Source of the DNA: Setophaga petechia
Lineage: Eukaryota; Chordata; Aves; Passeriformes; Parulidae
Assembly: GCA_024362935.1 (NCBI GenBank)
Contig: JANCRA010000003.1
Span: 39,183,291 to 39,247,290 of the forward strand
Length of the DNA: 64,000 bases
Direction of reading: 5' to 3'
The translations under genes were made by a program, and so were the position numbers. Shown piece by piece: positions 1-14,358 of the stretch. The notes under the pieces are model-generated. The model worked only from the letters and a program-made list of their open reading frames with translations, had not been told where the DNA came from and made no database searches. The first letter of the stretch is position 1. The number at the start of each line of letters is the position of its first letter.

Positions 1-1152
1 CTCCAACAGTGTATTTTAATAAAGGGCAAGGGCAGAAATGCTGGTGACTCAACTCGTACCTCCCAAGCACCCAAACTATATGGATCAATTGTTGCCCTGC
101 CACATCAAGGGAAAGCTCCTGAGCTTAAAAATAATTGAAATACGAGAGAGCTATTCAGTTAAATAGCATATGCACACCCAACTTCTCTTCTTCTGTAGAT
201 ACCTGGTTTGGTTCACCGTTGGAGTTAGAAACTAGGACCAGATGGACTTTGGTGTCAACACATATGCCCTTTTTAAAGTTCTAACTCAGTAATTTAATAG
301 GAAGTCCTGAAAGGAGCAAGAAGCAAAGCTTACTTAGAAAGAAAGGCTATAAATGATCATCTGAGGAAAGTATTTCCTATCTTCTGATACTAATCAGGAG
401 GAGAAGAATCTCCAGATTGGAATCCTCAAGGTCCCTGAGGTCAAATATGATTTTAGCAGTTCTCAGGTTCTTAAAGGAAAGAGAGGGATCGCAGGAGATC
501 ACCAGATAAACCCACTGCTCCTTGCCAGGGTATAACAAACATCTCCTCAAACAATACAACTCTCAAGTGTAAGAGGAGAGAAAGCTTGAAATTATTCATG
601 CCAACCCAAAACTCACATTAACAGCAGAGTTTGCTTCTAGACTGGACGTGACATTTCTGGTTCATAATACTTTCAAGAGATAGAGAAATAAGAGGTGAAA
701 AGGCCAAGCCAATGCTGTCCAATACTCCAGTCTTTGAAGGAACTCCACCAAATATGAAATCCATATGCAGCTCTGAGCACAACAGCATCCAGCCTGGATG
801 GAACTTCCATCTGTTAAAGCAACTCAAAACCATAGAATGTTGAGGGCTGGAACAAAAAGACATCACCCTACTATGCATTTGTTCATGTCATTATCTATGG
901 CATCACACTGCTGATTTTTTTTAAAGCTGTATAAAATCACATATTCAAAACTAAACAAAACTACTTGCAGTCGTGTTATCAGTCTACTTGCCAATAATTG
1001 TACAGAAAGTTTTCAATTGATCAGAAACACATACTCAAACTTTATTTAAAACTGATGGACCTTCTGACAATGAAAAAGTTTTAAGGAATCACTGGTAAGC
1101 TGCCTATAAGAACACACACACAAAAAAAGCATGAAATTCTGAACTAAGGATT

Positions 1153-1179
1153 AAACAAAACAAAACAAACAAACAAACA
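1153..1179. repeat. (AAAC)n simple repeat
   Basis: A short run of aaac/aaaac units in intron 7. Confidence 0.8.
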
Positions 1180-2394
1180 GCAGTTCATCTCAGTAACACA
1201 GAATTAAGGCAATGCAAACTTTTTTCTCATTTCTTAAGGAACTAGAGACAAGTCTATTCTCAGCTTAGAAGAAGTCAATGACAGAAATGAAAGATGTTGC
1301 AAGGGTATTCACAGAAGTCTCCTCAGGAGTCAGATACCTAATATTAGAAATCATATTCTATTGGAAAATTAGCTTAAAGCTGTTTCTATGAAAACAGTTA
1401 CATAATCAAAGAATATTTCCTGAAAATACTTTTGTGTAAAAAGAAAAAGGAATCTTGGGATTTTTTCGGCCAAGAAAAACTGAAGCATGGTAATTCGAAC
1501 AGTATTATTTCTTCTCAAGTTAGTACCTCTAGAAATGCATATGAAGACTTCCAGCTCTCTTTACTTGCTTCTTGAGGGTTATGTGAATACAAGAAACTGT
1601 TTCTCCTGGATCTCATTGCTACCAGTGCAACACTATTTGATATGCCTAGGAAAAAGCTCTTAAATTTGATTCTCCTCTTGCTTTGGATTAAAAGCTACAA
1701 AAGTCAGTGTTGTTCCACAGGTATATAAAAAAAGTGTTAAATCTTCTTTTCCCCAGGTGAATGCTTGGCTCCATTTGAGAAAACTGAAGCCAGCAGTAAA
1801 GTTTTAAAATGTTTGTTCGCCTCTCTTAACACAGCTGAGATTATAAATTTATTACACAATAGCCCAGCATCTTCATGATCATTTTTGACCACTGGAAGAG
1901 ACAGTTCAAGAACCTCTCCTACACATCAAACTTTGCAGCTTGCTCTCATTTCCTCCTCTGCCAGCACATGCCTTTCTGCGGCTGTACAGCCAGACAGACT
2001 AAGAATTTGAACTAAAACCTGAAGCTTGTCCTGTTCTCTCTCAGCTATAGTGCTGTGTGAATAAAGTCCAGGTGAAGCAAAGCAACATAAGACTGAGCCA
2101 CTCGGAAACACAAGAACAGCAATTCTTCTCCTGCATTCCGGTTTCAGACTTCCAAAACAATTGAAAGGTGTAAACTGCTTAAAATGACAGAAATATGGTA
2201 AAGAACTTCATCTATTGGCCATTCATTCATTTATTTTTGTGGGTGTAATGCACACTACATTTTATGAATGCAGGTAGCTTGATTACCCTTGGACACAGCA
2301 TTCATGCAGAACCTGACTCACAGAACACTACTTTTTCATTTAGCCTTTTCTGTGGCAACGTCAATGACAATCTACACAGCCTGTACCAAATATC

Positions 2395-3115
2395 CTGCAG
2401 TGGGGGAGGAACAATGCCAAGGCACCTGCACATGCTGGGTGCCACCCAGCTGGAAAGCAGCTTGGCAGAGAAGGGTCTGGGGGTCCTGGTGGAGACCAAG
2501 CTGAACATGTGCCCTTGCTGCAAGAAGGTGATGGTAATCTGGGCTGCATCAGGAGGAGTGCTGCCAGCAGGGCAAGAGAGCTAATCCTCCTCTACTCGGC
2601 ACTGACGAGGGTTCCCCTGCAGTACTGTGTCCAGTTCCATGTTCCTGAGCACAAAAATATGGGGATGTGCTGGCGTGAGTACAGCAAAAGGCTACAAAGG
2701 TGATTAACATCTTTCTTATGAAAAAAAAAACCTGAAGAAGATGTGTCTGTTTAGCATGGGGAAGCCTCAGAGGGAAATCTCATTAATGTACGTAAATACC
2801 TGCAGGAAAGGAGTCAAAAATGCAGAGCCACACCACTTGTCAGTAGTACCCAGTGACAGCACCAGTGGCAACAAACTCAGACTCAAACCCAGGTGATACC
2901 CTCTGAACATCAGGAAATACTTTTTCACTGTGAGACTGACCAAGCCTCAGCACAGGCTGGCCAGGGAGGCCGTGGAGTCTCCATCCTTGGAGATACTCAC
3001 AAGTTATGTGCTCTGGGCAACTGGCTCTAGGTGGCCCTGCTTGAGTGTAGGGGCTGGACATGACCTTCAGAGGTCCCCTCCTGCATCAACCATTCTGGGA
3101 TTCTGCGTGACTGCT
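2395..3115 (+). mobile_element. CR1 LINE, 5'-truncated, with 3' end
   Basis: The plus strand matches the end of a CR1 non-LTR retrotransposon. Residues typical of the CR1 ORF2 C-terminus are visible: LESSLAEKGLGVLVETKLNM in one frame (about 2446-2507), then after a frame change near 2525 the continuation with ASRARELILLYSAL and QYCVQF (about 2560-2640). The non-coding tail follows, with the characteristic text around 2960-3112 (gtggagtctccatccttgga, gtggccctgcttgag, then an ATTCTRTG-like end, attctgggattctgcg). The frame breaks and divergence show an old, inactive copy. It lies antisense to LRP5. The left boundary is approximate. Confidence 0.93.
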
Positions 3116-3354
3116 GTTTAATGAAGCCCTTTTAAACTGAAAAACAAGGAGATGAGGGCTTCCCACCTCCACCAGTTGCACTCCAGCTTGTACTCTGTAA
3201 ATCCTTTCACGTTGTGGTCTCCAGCACATATGGAATCCATTGTGAACAGACAATCTGCCAGCTCTGAAAACAGCAACGCTGTTATAAAACAAGAAACTTC
3301 AACCCTGGTTTTGGCACAATTATGTTAGTAAGTCTCAAACATAACCATAAGAGG

Positions 3355-3393
3355 GAAAAAAAAAGCCTTTTTTTTTCTTTCTTTTTTTTTTTT
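3355..3393. repeat. A9/T9 hairpin and T-rich run
   Basis: Nine A (3356-3364), gcc, then nine T (3368-3376) form a perfect short hairpin closed by a G-C pair, followed by more T-rich sequence to 3393. Confidence 0.8.
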
Positions 3394-6300
3394 GGTTAAG
3401 ATTGATATAATTAGATTAAGGGAGAAAAGCTGCACCATAGCAAATTACAGAACTTCTAATTTCTTTTCCAGGTTAAACTTCACAACTTAGACTTGCAGGG
3501 TAAACTTAGACTTCAGATATATTTCCAAGTATTGTTTAAAACTTATGAATAGTCAACAATGTAAAATTTCTGTCTGGTTTTGCTATCTAGAAGTAATTAC
3601 TACTCCACAGGAGTAAAGTTTCCCACATGTAGCCTAAAGCTGCATCTTTCTAGATAGTCTTTGTAAGCATATTCTGAAGTAAAAATAGGTGACAACACAC
3701 TCTGAAATCTTGTTTCTCTTCCTAGCCCCACACCTTTTCATACACTTGACAAAATATTTAATAGTGGAAGAGGAAAAGCATCTGCAGTATCATCACAGAT
3801 TACAGAAGACATTTTGTCATATCTATGTGGTTTCATTCAATTAAAAAACCTCACTGTTAACACATTAGAAAAATCTGAGGAATTGTAGCTGGGCAAACTG
3901 CATGCCACATGTCAGACTAGCATGGAATTAACACCAAGAACGTCCTGCATCTAAAAGTCATTTTGACCCAATAATGAAAAAAACTACTTGGCAACAACAA
4001 ACTGTTACCAAAGAGAAAAACAAATATATTTCTCTCACTCAGTACTACATGGGTTCAGGAAACTCTTGTGATCATAGTTTGAGACATGGGTATCAGACCC
4101 AGCTTTTGAAATATCAGAAGAGACTACTAGTTAACAAATATTCCTCAGATATATTATTACCCTCCTCTTATTTTATATTAATTTTAGGAAAGCACTTGCA
4201 TGCTTTAAATTTGTTTTCCTAGAGCTTGTGGTTAATGAAAGCAAATGACTTAGCTGCCTTGACATTTGAATTCTTGAAAAAGTACACGACTGGGGGGCAG
4301 GGGAGCCCTTCCTAACCAAAGCCATGGTTTCAGTGGCTCCCAGTGCCCTGTCCATGGCACTCCTTATTTCCCCAATGTCTGCAGGCTCACACACCTCCTC
4401 TATGAGTACACACAAGGGCAATGCAGAAGTCCTGCTCCTCTAAGAGGTCCCTTTTTGCAATGGAATAAACAACAAAAGAAAGGAAGTGCAACATCTGATT
4501 TTGGTGTTGCAGTCACTGTCTTCTCTTTGCAAACTGTACTAAGTAGTCGAGCACACTTTTTCAGTGGTGTGGTCAAGATGCAGTCTACCTCAACATACCA
4601 CAGCTAATATTCCACTCACTCCTACAGCCAACTTTAAAACAAAGCAGCTCATAAAAAGGCTAGACAGCCTATTTTAGCTACCTTCTGCCTTTTCATTTAA
4701 GAAGTCTGCTGCAAGAGCACAGCAGATACTCAGAATGAGACACTGTGCTACATTCACAGTTCATGAGTATAAACCATTCCCTCCAGCCTCTCACTCAAGG
4801 GTCAAGTCAAGCTCCAGAGAACAATGGCTGAGATCCAGGTCTTGAAAACGTGGCACTTGCAGGGGTCTAGGTATTAAGCTCCCCGTACCAGCTAAAATAT
4901 GATTTTAGTTGTGGAGTATGTATGATTTAGTTGTGGAGAAACCCCCTCTACCCTTTACCACAGTCCTCTGCCAACCCTGCATTGTATTTAAGTAATTTCT
5001 CATTTAGCAACCTCAGTAACTGCCAATGGTTTTTATTTTCATTATAAATGCCACCAAGTTTGCAGGCTTGCAAATGAACACAAATATTCAACTTATTTTC
5101 TGAAGTTAGGTTTAGACTTTGGTTCAAATGGCAGAACCCCACACTTGTGAAGCATTCTAGTCCTGTTCCAAAAAGGGCTCAGCATTCTTGCTTTAGCTCC
5201 AGCTATCCTTTTAATCTTACACCTTGCACAGCACTCCTGGCTTTATGGAAAGCACAGAAAGGGTGTGTTTCAGGGATGAGACTTGTCTCATCAAAAACCT
5301 GATCCTTGGATGTCCACCTGCACATCTGTTTTTCAGTCTGCTCATGTTTTATTTTATTTATTTATAACATGGTGAAAATAATTAATTTCTACATACCAAT
5401 TCATCAGTTTTCCTTGTGCAGTATCTCCCACTGAGGCGCTCCCAGTGCATTCACCATTGCTAACAGAACAATGGCAATGGGGAACTGCAAACCAAAAACC
5501 ACCTAATAGACTTCTACTCTGACAAAGACTGAAAAACCAGCACTCTTTCAACTCTGAGAGTTAATTCCAATCACCTGACTTTTGGAAAGAGGAAACAGAC
5601 TTGTATGTTCAGAAACAAATGTTCTGTGGACAGGCACAGGGCAATGGCAACCAGAGATTCAGTTCCAGAGAAGAGAAAATACCTTGCACTGGAGCTGCTC
5701 TGTGTCCCAGTGTGTCCTTCCCCACCAAGCAGAGAATTCTCGGAGTAGCTATGAAGCACCAACAACCCCTGGGCAGTTCAATGCCACTGCCAGCAGTGGA
5801 GATGAACATTTTTTCTTTGTGCAGATCTGGACTTCAACATAAAGTTTTGCTGGTTTTAGACTCTATTTGAACATGGCACATGTGTTCACCGCTCAGAAAT
5901 AGCTCAGGATGGGCCCTGGACGGTTTGCAGTGTCTGAGAGGGACCAGCAGATATGTGCTGCTTGTTTTGGGGATAAAGGATGATCTTTTTGCCAGTTTAC
6001 TCCACACAGCACCCAGCCAGAACTGTGGGATCTGACTGTGCTCACCTTGACTGCTGAGGGTCACAGGATCTTTCTCCTCTTCATCAAGTCCCTGCTGATA
6101 TAACCACAACTCACATTACAACCTCAACCAGAGGAGAAGATGAGTTAGGTAGGGAGTTTTGTCACAGCAGAGCTCAAGGGAAAGGATCAAAGCAGAACCA
6201 GGGTGGACAGATGCAAAAGTGGCCAACAAAAATGAGCCTACTAGTCTGGTTGGGGCAGAGCAGAATGCAGCTGAAACACAGCCAACATTAAATATTTATT

Positions 6301-6552
6301 AAAAAATAAGCAATCAAGAGTCAAATCACTAATTGAACCTGCAGTGTTCACACTCATTTTCTCCAAATGCCATCCTTCCTGATTCTACAAACTTCTGGAG
6401 ACTCATAAACCTTCTGCTTTACTCTGTGAGGAAGAAGTAGGATGACTTCTTCCTTTGTTCCTGCTACTGGCCACCTGCAAGACTGAACTAGTCTCTTCAT
6501 TTCAGTGCTTGTGTCTCTTCCTCTCCTCTTTTGTTTTGTCTATTTAGCTATT

Positions 6553-6660
6553 TAGCTTTGGGGCTTTGTGGGTGGTTGTTTGTGTATTGTGCTAGGTTTG
6601 TGGGGTTTTGGGGTTGTTTTTGCCGTTTTAAAAATTTTTGGTGATAGGGGGGAAGTGTTG
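6553..6660 (+). repeat. G/T-rich low-complexity stretch
   Basis: The plus strand is strongly G/T-biased, with G runs of three to six including ggggttttgggg at about 6602-6613. The loops between other G runs are too long for a convincing quadruplex. Confidence 0.55.
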
Positions 6661-6995
6661 TAATTTTTATTTGGCACTTAACTTGTATCTTCAGCTCTTG
6701 GGAGACACTGACTGGGACAGAAACTTGGCCTAAATTGAAATATAAATGTTTTAAGTTACTCTGGGTTTCAGAGAAATTCTAAAAATGTAACATGAATCCC
6801 TGAAAAGCTTCAAAGATAAGGCAAAAAGCCATTTTAAGTCCCCATTTTTGAGCAGATCTTTAGGAAGAAGATCTGTTACGTGCATGAGAGCTGCACTGCC
6901 TGGGGCAATGGGACAAACCCCAGGTCTGGGTTTAGTAACACTGGAACACCTACACACTGTGCTTTCAGGTCGTGACTGGCATCAGCAATCCAAAC

Positions 6996-7024
6996 TAAAA
7001 AAAAAATTAAAAAAAAAAAAAAAA
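6996..7024. repeat. Poly-A run
   Basis: A homopolymer of A interrupted only by tt. No flanking retroelement body is recognisable, so I call it low complexity rather than a SINE tail. Confidence 0.8.
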
Positions 7025-7129
7025 TCTTCAATTTCTCCCTATCAGGAACTGTCTCATGGAAACACATCTTGGGTAAGGCCTGAGAAGTTTCAGGATCTGG
7101 GCTCTATGTCTGTGCCTATGTATCCACAC

Positions 7130-7145
7130 AGATATACATACAGAG

Positions 7146-7176
<31 letters not shown>

Positions 7177-7221
7177 GATGTATATATTTCTCTGTGTGTG
7201 CATGTATGTGCATGTGCGTGT
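7130..7221. repeat. (TA)n/(TG)n compound microsatellite
   Basis: A pure run of 13 TA units at 7151-7176, flanked on the left by ta/ca variants and on the right by TGTG/CATG-type repeats. Alternating purine-pyrimidine throughout. Likely length-polymorphic. Confidence 0.9.
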
Positions 7222-10200
7222 TTCTAAGATGTTCTCAGAAATCCTGTTTCCTGTTGGAAGATTCAAAGACACAAATAACCCACCCATGGACAAATCAGTT
7301 TCATATTCTTTACTTCTCAAGCCAAATTTTCCTGGTGATACATAATGAGATTTTACATTCTTTGTGTTCCATTGACTAATTAGATCAATGCAGGCTACTC
7401 CCCCTGTCCCTCCCTTTTTGTAGTAGGGACTTTCATCGCCCGTAGCTACACAAGTGTGGTTGCTTTTGCCAAATACTTGGAGATACTGCTAATGGCTTCA
7501 TTTGAACTCTGCATTGCTGCATATTAGTATGGAGGAGGGTGGGTTGTGTATTTTAATCCATACTGTGATTGCTTTGATGTTGTTTGTAATGAGGAATATG
7601 GGTTTATTTATACATATCAGAGCTGTTATAGGAATTTGTGCTTCCCAAAGGATTAGATTTCCACTATCAAACAAAACACAGTGTATACTTAGAAGAAGGG
7701 GGAGGCTAACTAGAGGTCAATTTTCCACTCACAAACTACAGTGCTTAGCCTGTCTCTCAGTTCTTTCCATCCACGGATCCAAACACTTTGTACAGAAAGG
7801 ATCAGTTATCCCCACGCTGCATGCAAGAAAATGTTCAGGACAGCACCACACACTGCTCCAGCTCACATGGAGCTGTGGTTAATGCAGCATTAGTGAAGTC
7901 ACAGGAGCCACTGCTGCCTCCAGATTGACACTGCCACGCACACATTTTTAAAAAACCACACAGGAACTACCAAAAATAAGGATGTAAGTTTTACATCCTT
8001 GACAGACGATGGATAAGAGGGTAAAAAGGATAAAGTTGAAGGGAAAGGTCGGCTGAACATGTTTTTAAAAGGAGTACAAAATATTTAACCAAGGGACTAT
8101 GTATGGCTCCTGTTACTCCTTATTCTGCATGCTGAGACCACAAAACTGCAGCACTACTATTTTCTCCCTTCAGAAGCTCAAAGTCAATGTACAAATTATT
8201 GCAATTATTTAATCTTGAAATTAGACATTTATGCCAGAGGCAAAAACGAAACTGCATCTCCACAGTATAGAAAAATGATAGCTCAGTGCAAGTCACCTGG
8301 GTCAATTACTTAGTACCCAAAATAGAGATAACTGTTCTGGACAATAAAAACAAACTCACCACTAAATGAAGTTTCTGACACAGCTTACTGCCATGTAAAT
8401 TTAAGCATAACTGTGTACCAGGTCTTACTGTACAAAAGCCTGGAAAATAAATCTGTCTTGCTAAACTGAGTTTTGCTTCCCAGCTGCAGGGGCTTTTATC
8501 ATTTCAGCTTCACTAATTCCTCTAAGTGTCATTTAACCATTTACTTTTAACATGAGAATCTTTTAAAATTACACCATTTACAAGGGGAGAAGACCTTTCA
8601 GAATACTTTGTGGACTCTCTAGAACTTCCTTTTCAGAGCAGATCTGCTTGGGGTATAGCTTTATCTCTTCATATTTATTCAATACTAAGTTTTTACTAGT
8701 TACTTATAATATTCTGGTGGAAAGAAGTTATGAGGGTGAAAGCAGAGGGGAGAGAGACCAATGGTGTGACAGCACTCCAGATCTGGTAGAAAAGGCACTT
8801 TTACAGACCTCTCAGCACCCACAGCCAGACACACTGCAGAACTATGGGAGGAAGAGACTCATGGACAATACATGGAGAACCTGGATGTCCCTGGGTGCCA
8901 GAACTGTGCTCTGTGCTCATGGGTGTGTGAGAAAGCCTTTTCCTCTGCCCAGTGAGCAGCACATTCTAATCATTCACTGAGAAAGCTCCTGCAATTGCTC
9001 CTTTATTTAGGGACTGCAAACACCACCTGAACAAAACCTCAGAGCACTGTTGGGTGCCAGGATTCATCTGAATCGTTCTCCCACCACCCACCAAGTGACC
9101 ATGGTGACAGGGCACAGCGCCTCTCTGGAGCACAGGGTAAGGACAGACAGACACCCCCAGATCTGGGTGCCTGGCACGGCCCCAGGTGAACACAGAAAAC
9201 ACATTTTACCTGCTACAGAAAATGGCTCAAGGCCATGTCTGAGCCTGAGTCCCCAGCTCACTGGCAGCAAGGATGACAAGCCAGGTCACAGGGATGCACA
9301 GAGAACCCTGTGTGTCAGCAGAGGTACAGACTCATGGAGAACCTCTTCCCCTGGTTTTATTAAACATGGGTGAAAGCAAGACAGAGCATCAAAACAGACC
9401 AAAATAATGAAATTTTTACCCTTAGATACCAAGTTGACTTAAAAGAACAGCCTTTTTAACAAGCATTCCACACATCTATTGGAAATGTTTGGGGGCTTTG
9501 AGCACGAGGACATGGGAGGAGGCAGCCACTGTGACTACAAAAATATCAGTTTCCTGTTTAAATCTGGGACTGTATTTAGACTTGATGGCTTATCGTCTGA
9601 GAAGTTTCTCTGGATATAGGGAAGGTTGGTTTGTTTGTTTATACGAAGGATAACACAGCTTCCTGACTTGGATCACAGTGTTTATATTTGCCAAATTCAT
9701 GTCAATTGTGAGTAAAAAAATCAACTACTTTACTCAAAGACTGCCTGTGGTGAATTTGTTCAGTACATCCAACCCCAATTCTTTTTATAAAAGAATTGGC
9801 CATTTCCACACAAAAAATATTTCATGTTTTGGAAATGCTTGGACTATGCAGCTGTTATGTAGTAGACTACTAGATATTTAGAGAAAATTCCTCTGAAAAA
9901 GGAAGCTGAAAGCTGGTTTGATCATAGATAGAGACTTCCCATGACCTTCCACAGCCTATATCTTAATGCCTGTGTTGGAGTTCCAACTCCATATTCAATA
10001 CATGAGACTGTTTTTATCCCCTGACTGTGAACAGCTGGCACTGCCTACTCCATTGCTTCTCTAAGGAGCTGTCAAAAGAAGCTGCAACATGGACACAAAA
10101 GTAATTGCAAAAAGCTAGGGTGAAAACGTTAACCCACTTATTTGGAAAGATACCAGGGTGAGAAGGTGACAAGCAAGATGCTTCTGGCTTGTCTAATACT

Positions 10201-13200
10201 CGCCTCCCCAAAGCAGAAGATATCTCAGAACTTATTGAAATGAATTTCATTTCACTCTTTGCTGGATTCTCTAATGGAAAAGCTTGAGTCAATTTACTTT
10301 AATTCACCAAGGTTGAAAAAGACAGTGGTTCTCAAGCTGATTCACCAATGGACTTGTGACTCAAGAACTCAAAGATGAGCAAGGACCCAGATGTTATTGG
10401 AATAAACTGTTGGAGTCTCATGTGCTGACACAAACCTGTCAGATGCCAACAGTGTACAGATGCAAAGGGCCTCCTCATCTTCTTGTAAAAATGCTTATTT
10501 TGGCACAGAAAAATGTGCATTTGTACCAAGTTTAATCTGGAGAAAAAGAAATTAACTCATAGCATGAGTATCCCACTCCACTTTGGAGATTAAGACATGT
10601 TTAAGAAATCTGACTGTTGCTCCATCACTAAATGATTTGTGCTTTATTATCAATCTATAGCAGCAAATTAGCTTTGACCTCAGCCACCTTCCTCCTCCCA
10701 AACCTCACTGGCAATCTTTCATTCTTTTCAGAATCATTTGTTATGTGTTTTCAACTCCTTTGTCAAGATTGGATATCCACCAACAAAAGCAACTTGAATT
10801 TTGCACTGACAAAGCTGTCCTGTGCTACTGGGTGCTTTATTGCAGTCACAAATCCAAACTTCCAAAAGCCAGGAAATAGATAATGAAGGCACAGATTGAT
10901 ATGACCTTTACTGTCTTCTTAAAAATGGTGACAGCCAGCATTGATTCTCATTCTTTGCAGCAGTATCAACAGGTAACTGACAACCATGAAAATGAAGGGA
11001 AGAAAAAAAAAGGACAGCTGTCTTGTAGATCTCAGAAGTAGAAGACAACAAAAACCAAGGACGTGAAGCTCTTGACCACACAGGGATGGCATCAGGTGCA
11101 CTGGTTCTGTGGAACACCTGGGATTCCCCCTCCTGTGAACTGTCTCCACACTGGGAACAAACAGGTGTCAGACAAGGCAGAACTGTCCCAAGGGTGTTAG
11201 GTTCACACCAAAACGAAACCCTGCTCATGCATAAGCACCACACAAAGCCCACAGACCCACATTCCATAATGGCATGACTGCAAAATGTCAAAGACAAGGA
11301 GAACACAATGTTGCTTTTCTTGCCTGTAGGGCCATGCAAGAAGCAAAAGGCAAATGATTCTACTGAGAACAATTTTGACATTTGGTCTGCTGCCGTATCC
11401 TCTAAGGTGGATTCACAATATCAGAACATTAAAAACACAAGTCAAACCATATAAAATAAAGAGTAGAGCCCAAAGGAGAGGCTGTGGCACTCTGCAAAGA
11501 CACCTTAAATAAATCTCATCTGCTGGCAACAGTAAGTTTGCATTTATGTAGCATTTCATAAACCTTAAATTAGTAAGGCTTTAACAAGCTGGGAAACACT
11601 AACCTTCTTCCACTGCAGGGGCACAAGATGCTGAAACACTCAGCCAAAGGTCTTGCAGCAAGTCAGTACAAGTACTACCTACTTTTGTCCCCTGGGGATC
11701 TACTTTATGCTGGAAGATTTCCCCAGTGCAGCTCTGCCAGAAACACCCACTAGCAGAGGAACATCTCACACTGAAGGAAGGAGGAGTGATGGTGCTCTCA
11801 GGATAACACAAGTGCTCTGAGCAAATGCCCTTCCTGGCCCTTGCACAGGCTGAGGGACATGACTTCTTCCACACTCCTAACCTGCCCTGAGACCCAAATC
11901 CAACCATCTCCCAGCAGTTCACTTAATGTCTCAATTTAATAATCTGTGAAGTCAAGCAGGGAACATCACTGCCCTTCACAAGAACTCTTCTACTTTATAG
12001 AACTGGGTGGTGCAAACTTTAGTCCTTCTCTAAATGGGAAGTACTTATGTTTCACTGCCTCACAAGATGCTCTAGAAAGTTGCTGCAAAATACGGTCCCT
12101 CCCCAGGGGAACAAATCCAAGCCCAGACCTTATTAAACCTCTGCTAAACACAACCAGCCTGTAAGAAAAAAAACCAACAAAACCAAACTCCAAACCCAGG
12201 AGTCTTGCAATTACTCCTCTGGGAGAATCTTCAGCAAGTTCTGTTTCTGACCTCTGTCACCTCCAAGATTCCCCAGGGAATCTGGCATTAATTGCTCATT
12301 CTTCTGTGCCCAACATTTCTGAATCACTAAGGTAATGTCACACCTTAGGCTGGTCTTTCCATTTTTAAGTAGGAATTCTGCATGGCAATGTACATTTCTT
12401 GTACTTTTTTCTAGTTTGGACTAGAAGAAATTTCCAAAGCACAGCACAGCATTTGAGAGTAACTTCCCATCTAAGCATAAATTCACAGGCATGAGATTCC
12501 CCAGCTGCAGTGGTTTCTACACAATCTGTCCAGACAGTGACAAGCTGGGTGTTGAAAATTTGCTTAAGTTGACGTTATTTTTGTGGGAGCTGTGCAAACA
12601 AACCCAAACAATTCTCTTTTTAATGCTCATGACAAACATTTCACTTGCATTTGATCAAATACACATTTTTGTGCTTTCAGTCCAGGTTCTGGTTCATGTT
12701 GCTACATGCAGGGAGTACTGGCTCTACATTCAGCTGCTGATTGCAGCTCCTCTTTAAACCATTTTTACTGATTTGATTTAATAATATGCGATCCATTAAT
12801 ATTCTGGTCTGACAACAGACTTGGGTAGTTCTATTATTGCCAGTGAGGATGAACCTGCACCAGAACCCAAGTGTTCAGAAAGGGTTACACAGTTAGAACA
12901 AGGTGTATGTAGATTATCCTATGCTGCCTTATGACAAGACCATTTATCAGTCCAAAGCACAGAACTGCTTTTCAAATAAGAAACACAACTGCTTTCCCTT
13001 CCAGCAAAAAAACCTGACACCTGTTAAATCACCAATTCATCCAATGGTTCACAGATGTCCATCTCAAAACCATTTAAGAACATGGGGTCCAGGTAAATTC
13101 ATCCCCTGCTCCACACTTAGGTCCCTCTAGTGGCACTGAATGTCACTCACCCAAATGCCACAGGTAAAGTGGATGACACCTACACTGCCACACAGAGGCA

Positions 13201-14328
13201 CAGCTCCCACTTCTACACCGTGCTAACAGGAACAGGACCATACATCAGGCAGGACCACAAATGACAGGGAATATTCCTTCCTAACCCCAGATCCTACTGA
13301 GTCTGCATACACACACAAGGCACGTCAAATATCCCCTAAGAAAGGATTTTCTGTATCACCTCAGACAACAGTGTCTTGCCTCCAGATGTGGCCAGGGTGA
13401 ATAGGTCTTCTTGGTTACACACAAGACACAGAAACCTTCTGACTCCTACAGGAACACAGCTGGAGCCATGAGAGCTAACAATACTGCTACCTCACAGGTC
13501 TTCAGACTGAAGAAAAGTAAAGCAAAGACAAAACCAAAGGAACACAAATGGATTCAGTAAAAACAGTGTTAAAATAAAAGAAACATTTTTATTTTTATTT
13601 ATATCTTACCTCACGGGAAAAGGCAATTACATGACTTTTATTGTTCACAGGTAGCAGAGAATTTGGTTGAGACAAACAGCATAGTTTCTGGGTTAGGAAA
13701 CATTCACATGTGGGAGCAGAGAGGACCAGAAGATGAATTAGAGGACTGACCATCCACATGGTTTGAGCACAATTTGTAAAACTCTTCTAACTGCTACGGG
13801 AAGCGAGACCTGAAACCAAACCAGATCTTTCATCACAAACATTGGTGAAATTGAGGCATGGAGCTTGTCAATTCTGATTATCTGATAAAACAAAGATCCA
13901 TTCTGAGATGTTCTCAAGAGGCATGGGGTTTGAGTGGGGATTTTGCCCAGGCAGAACTGTGTTAACTGCTGGGGCCTTTAACAGATGGTCAGGCTACAGG
14001 AATGGAAGGTGACAGCAGGGTAGCTGGGCCCACAGCCTCACTGCTTGAACCAGCCTGGTAGGGAGGAATCCCCAGGAGGAGGAACAAAAGCCACTTCTAC
14101 TTTCCTAGAGACAGATCTCACCTGATTTCTCTACAAGGACACAGCTTTTGTGACTCTCTAGTGCTTCACCTGCTCGGTGACAGCATTGGGGTTTTCAAAA
14201 TAAGACTAAAATATTAATATATTTGACCAAAAGGGGGCCAGTTTTACATTACAAGTGACTACCCAGGTTCTAATGATGTCCTTCCTGGAAAGTTTCTTCT
14301 TGTCTTAAATTTGTAAATTCTTCTTGCC

Positions 14329-14358
14329 TTAAAATATCAAAAAAGCTTGATATTTTAA
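14329..14358. repeat. Perfect 12 bp inverted repeat
   Basis: ttaaaatatcaa at 14329-14340 and its exact reverse complement ttgatattttaa at 14347-14358 are separated by the six bases aaaagc. Any transcript of LRP5 intron 7 could fold this into an AU-rich hairpin. No T run or gene boundary suggests a termination role. Confidence 0.85.

Noticed and set aside
6559..6613. G-quadruplex or telomere-like ggggttttgggg
   Set aside because: Only two G4 tracts are close together; the others are separated by loops of about 30 bases.
10908..11381. 157-codon minus-strand open frame in intron 7
   Set aside because: No YWTD, EGF or other motif, so it is not a missing LRP5 exon, and no other family is recognised.
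12515..12545. Minus-strand TGG ACA GAT TGT (W-T-D-C) as a trace of LRP5 exon 8
   Set aside because: The surrounding codons show no propeller sequence and no splice sites frame it; a chance match.
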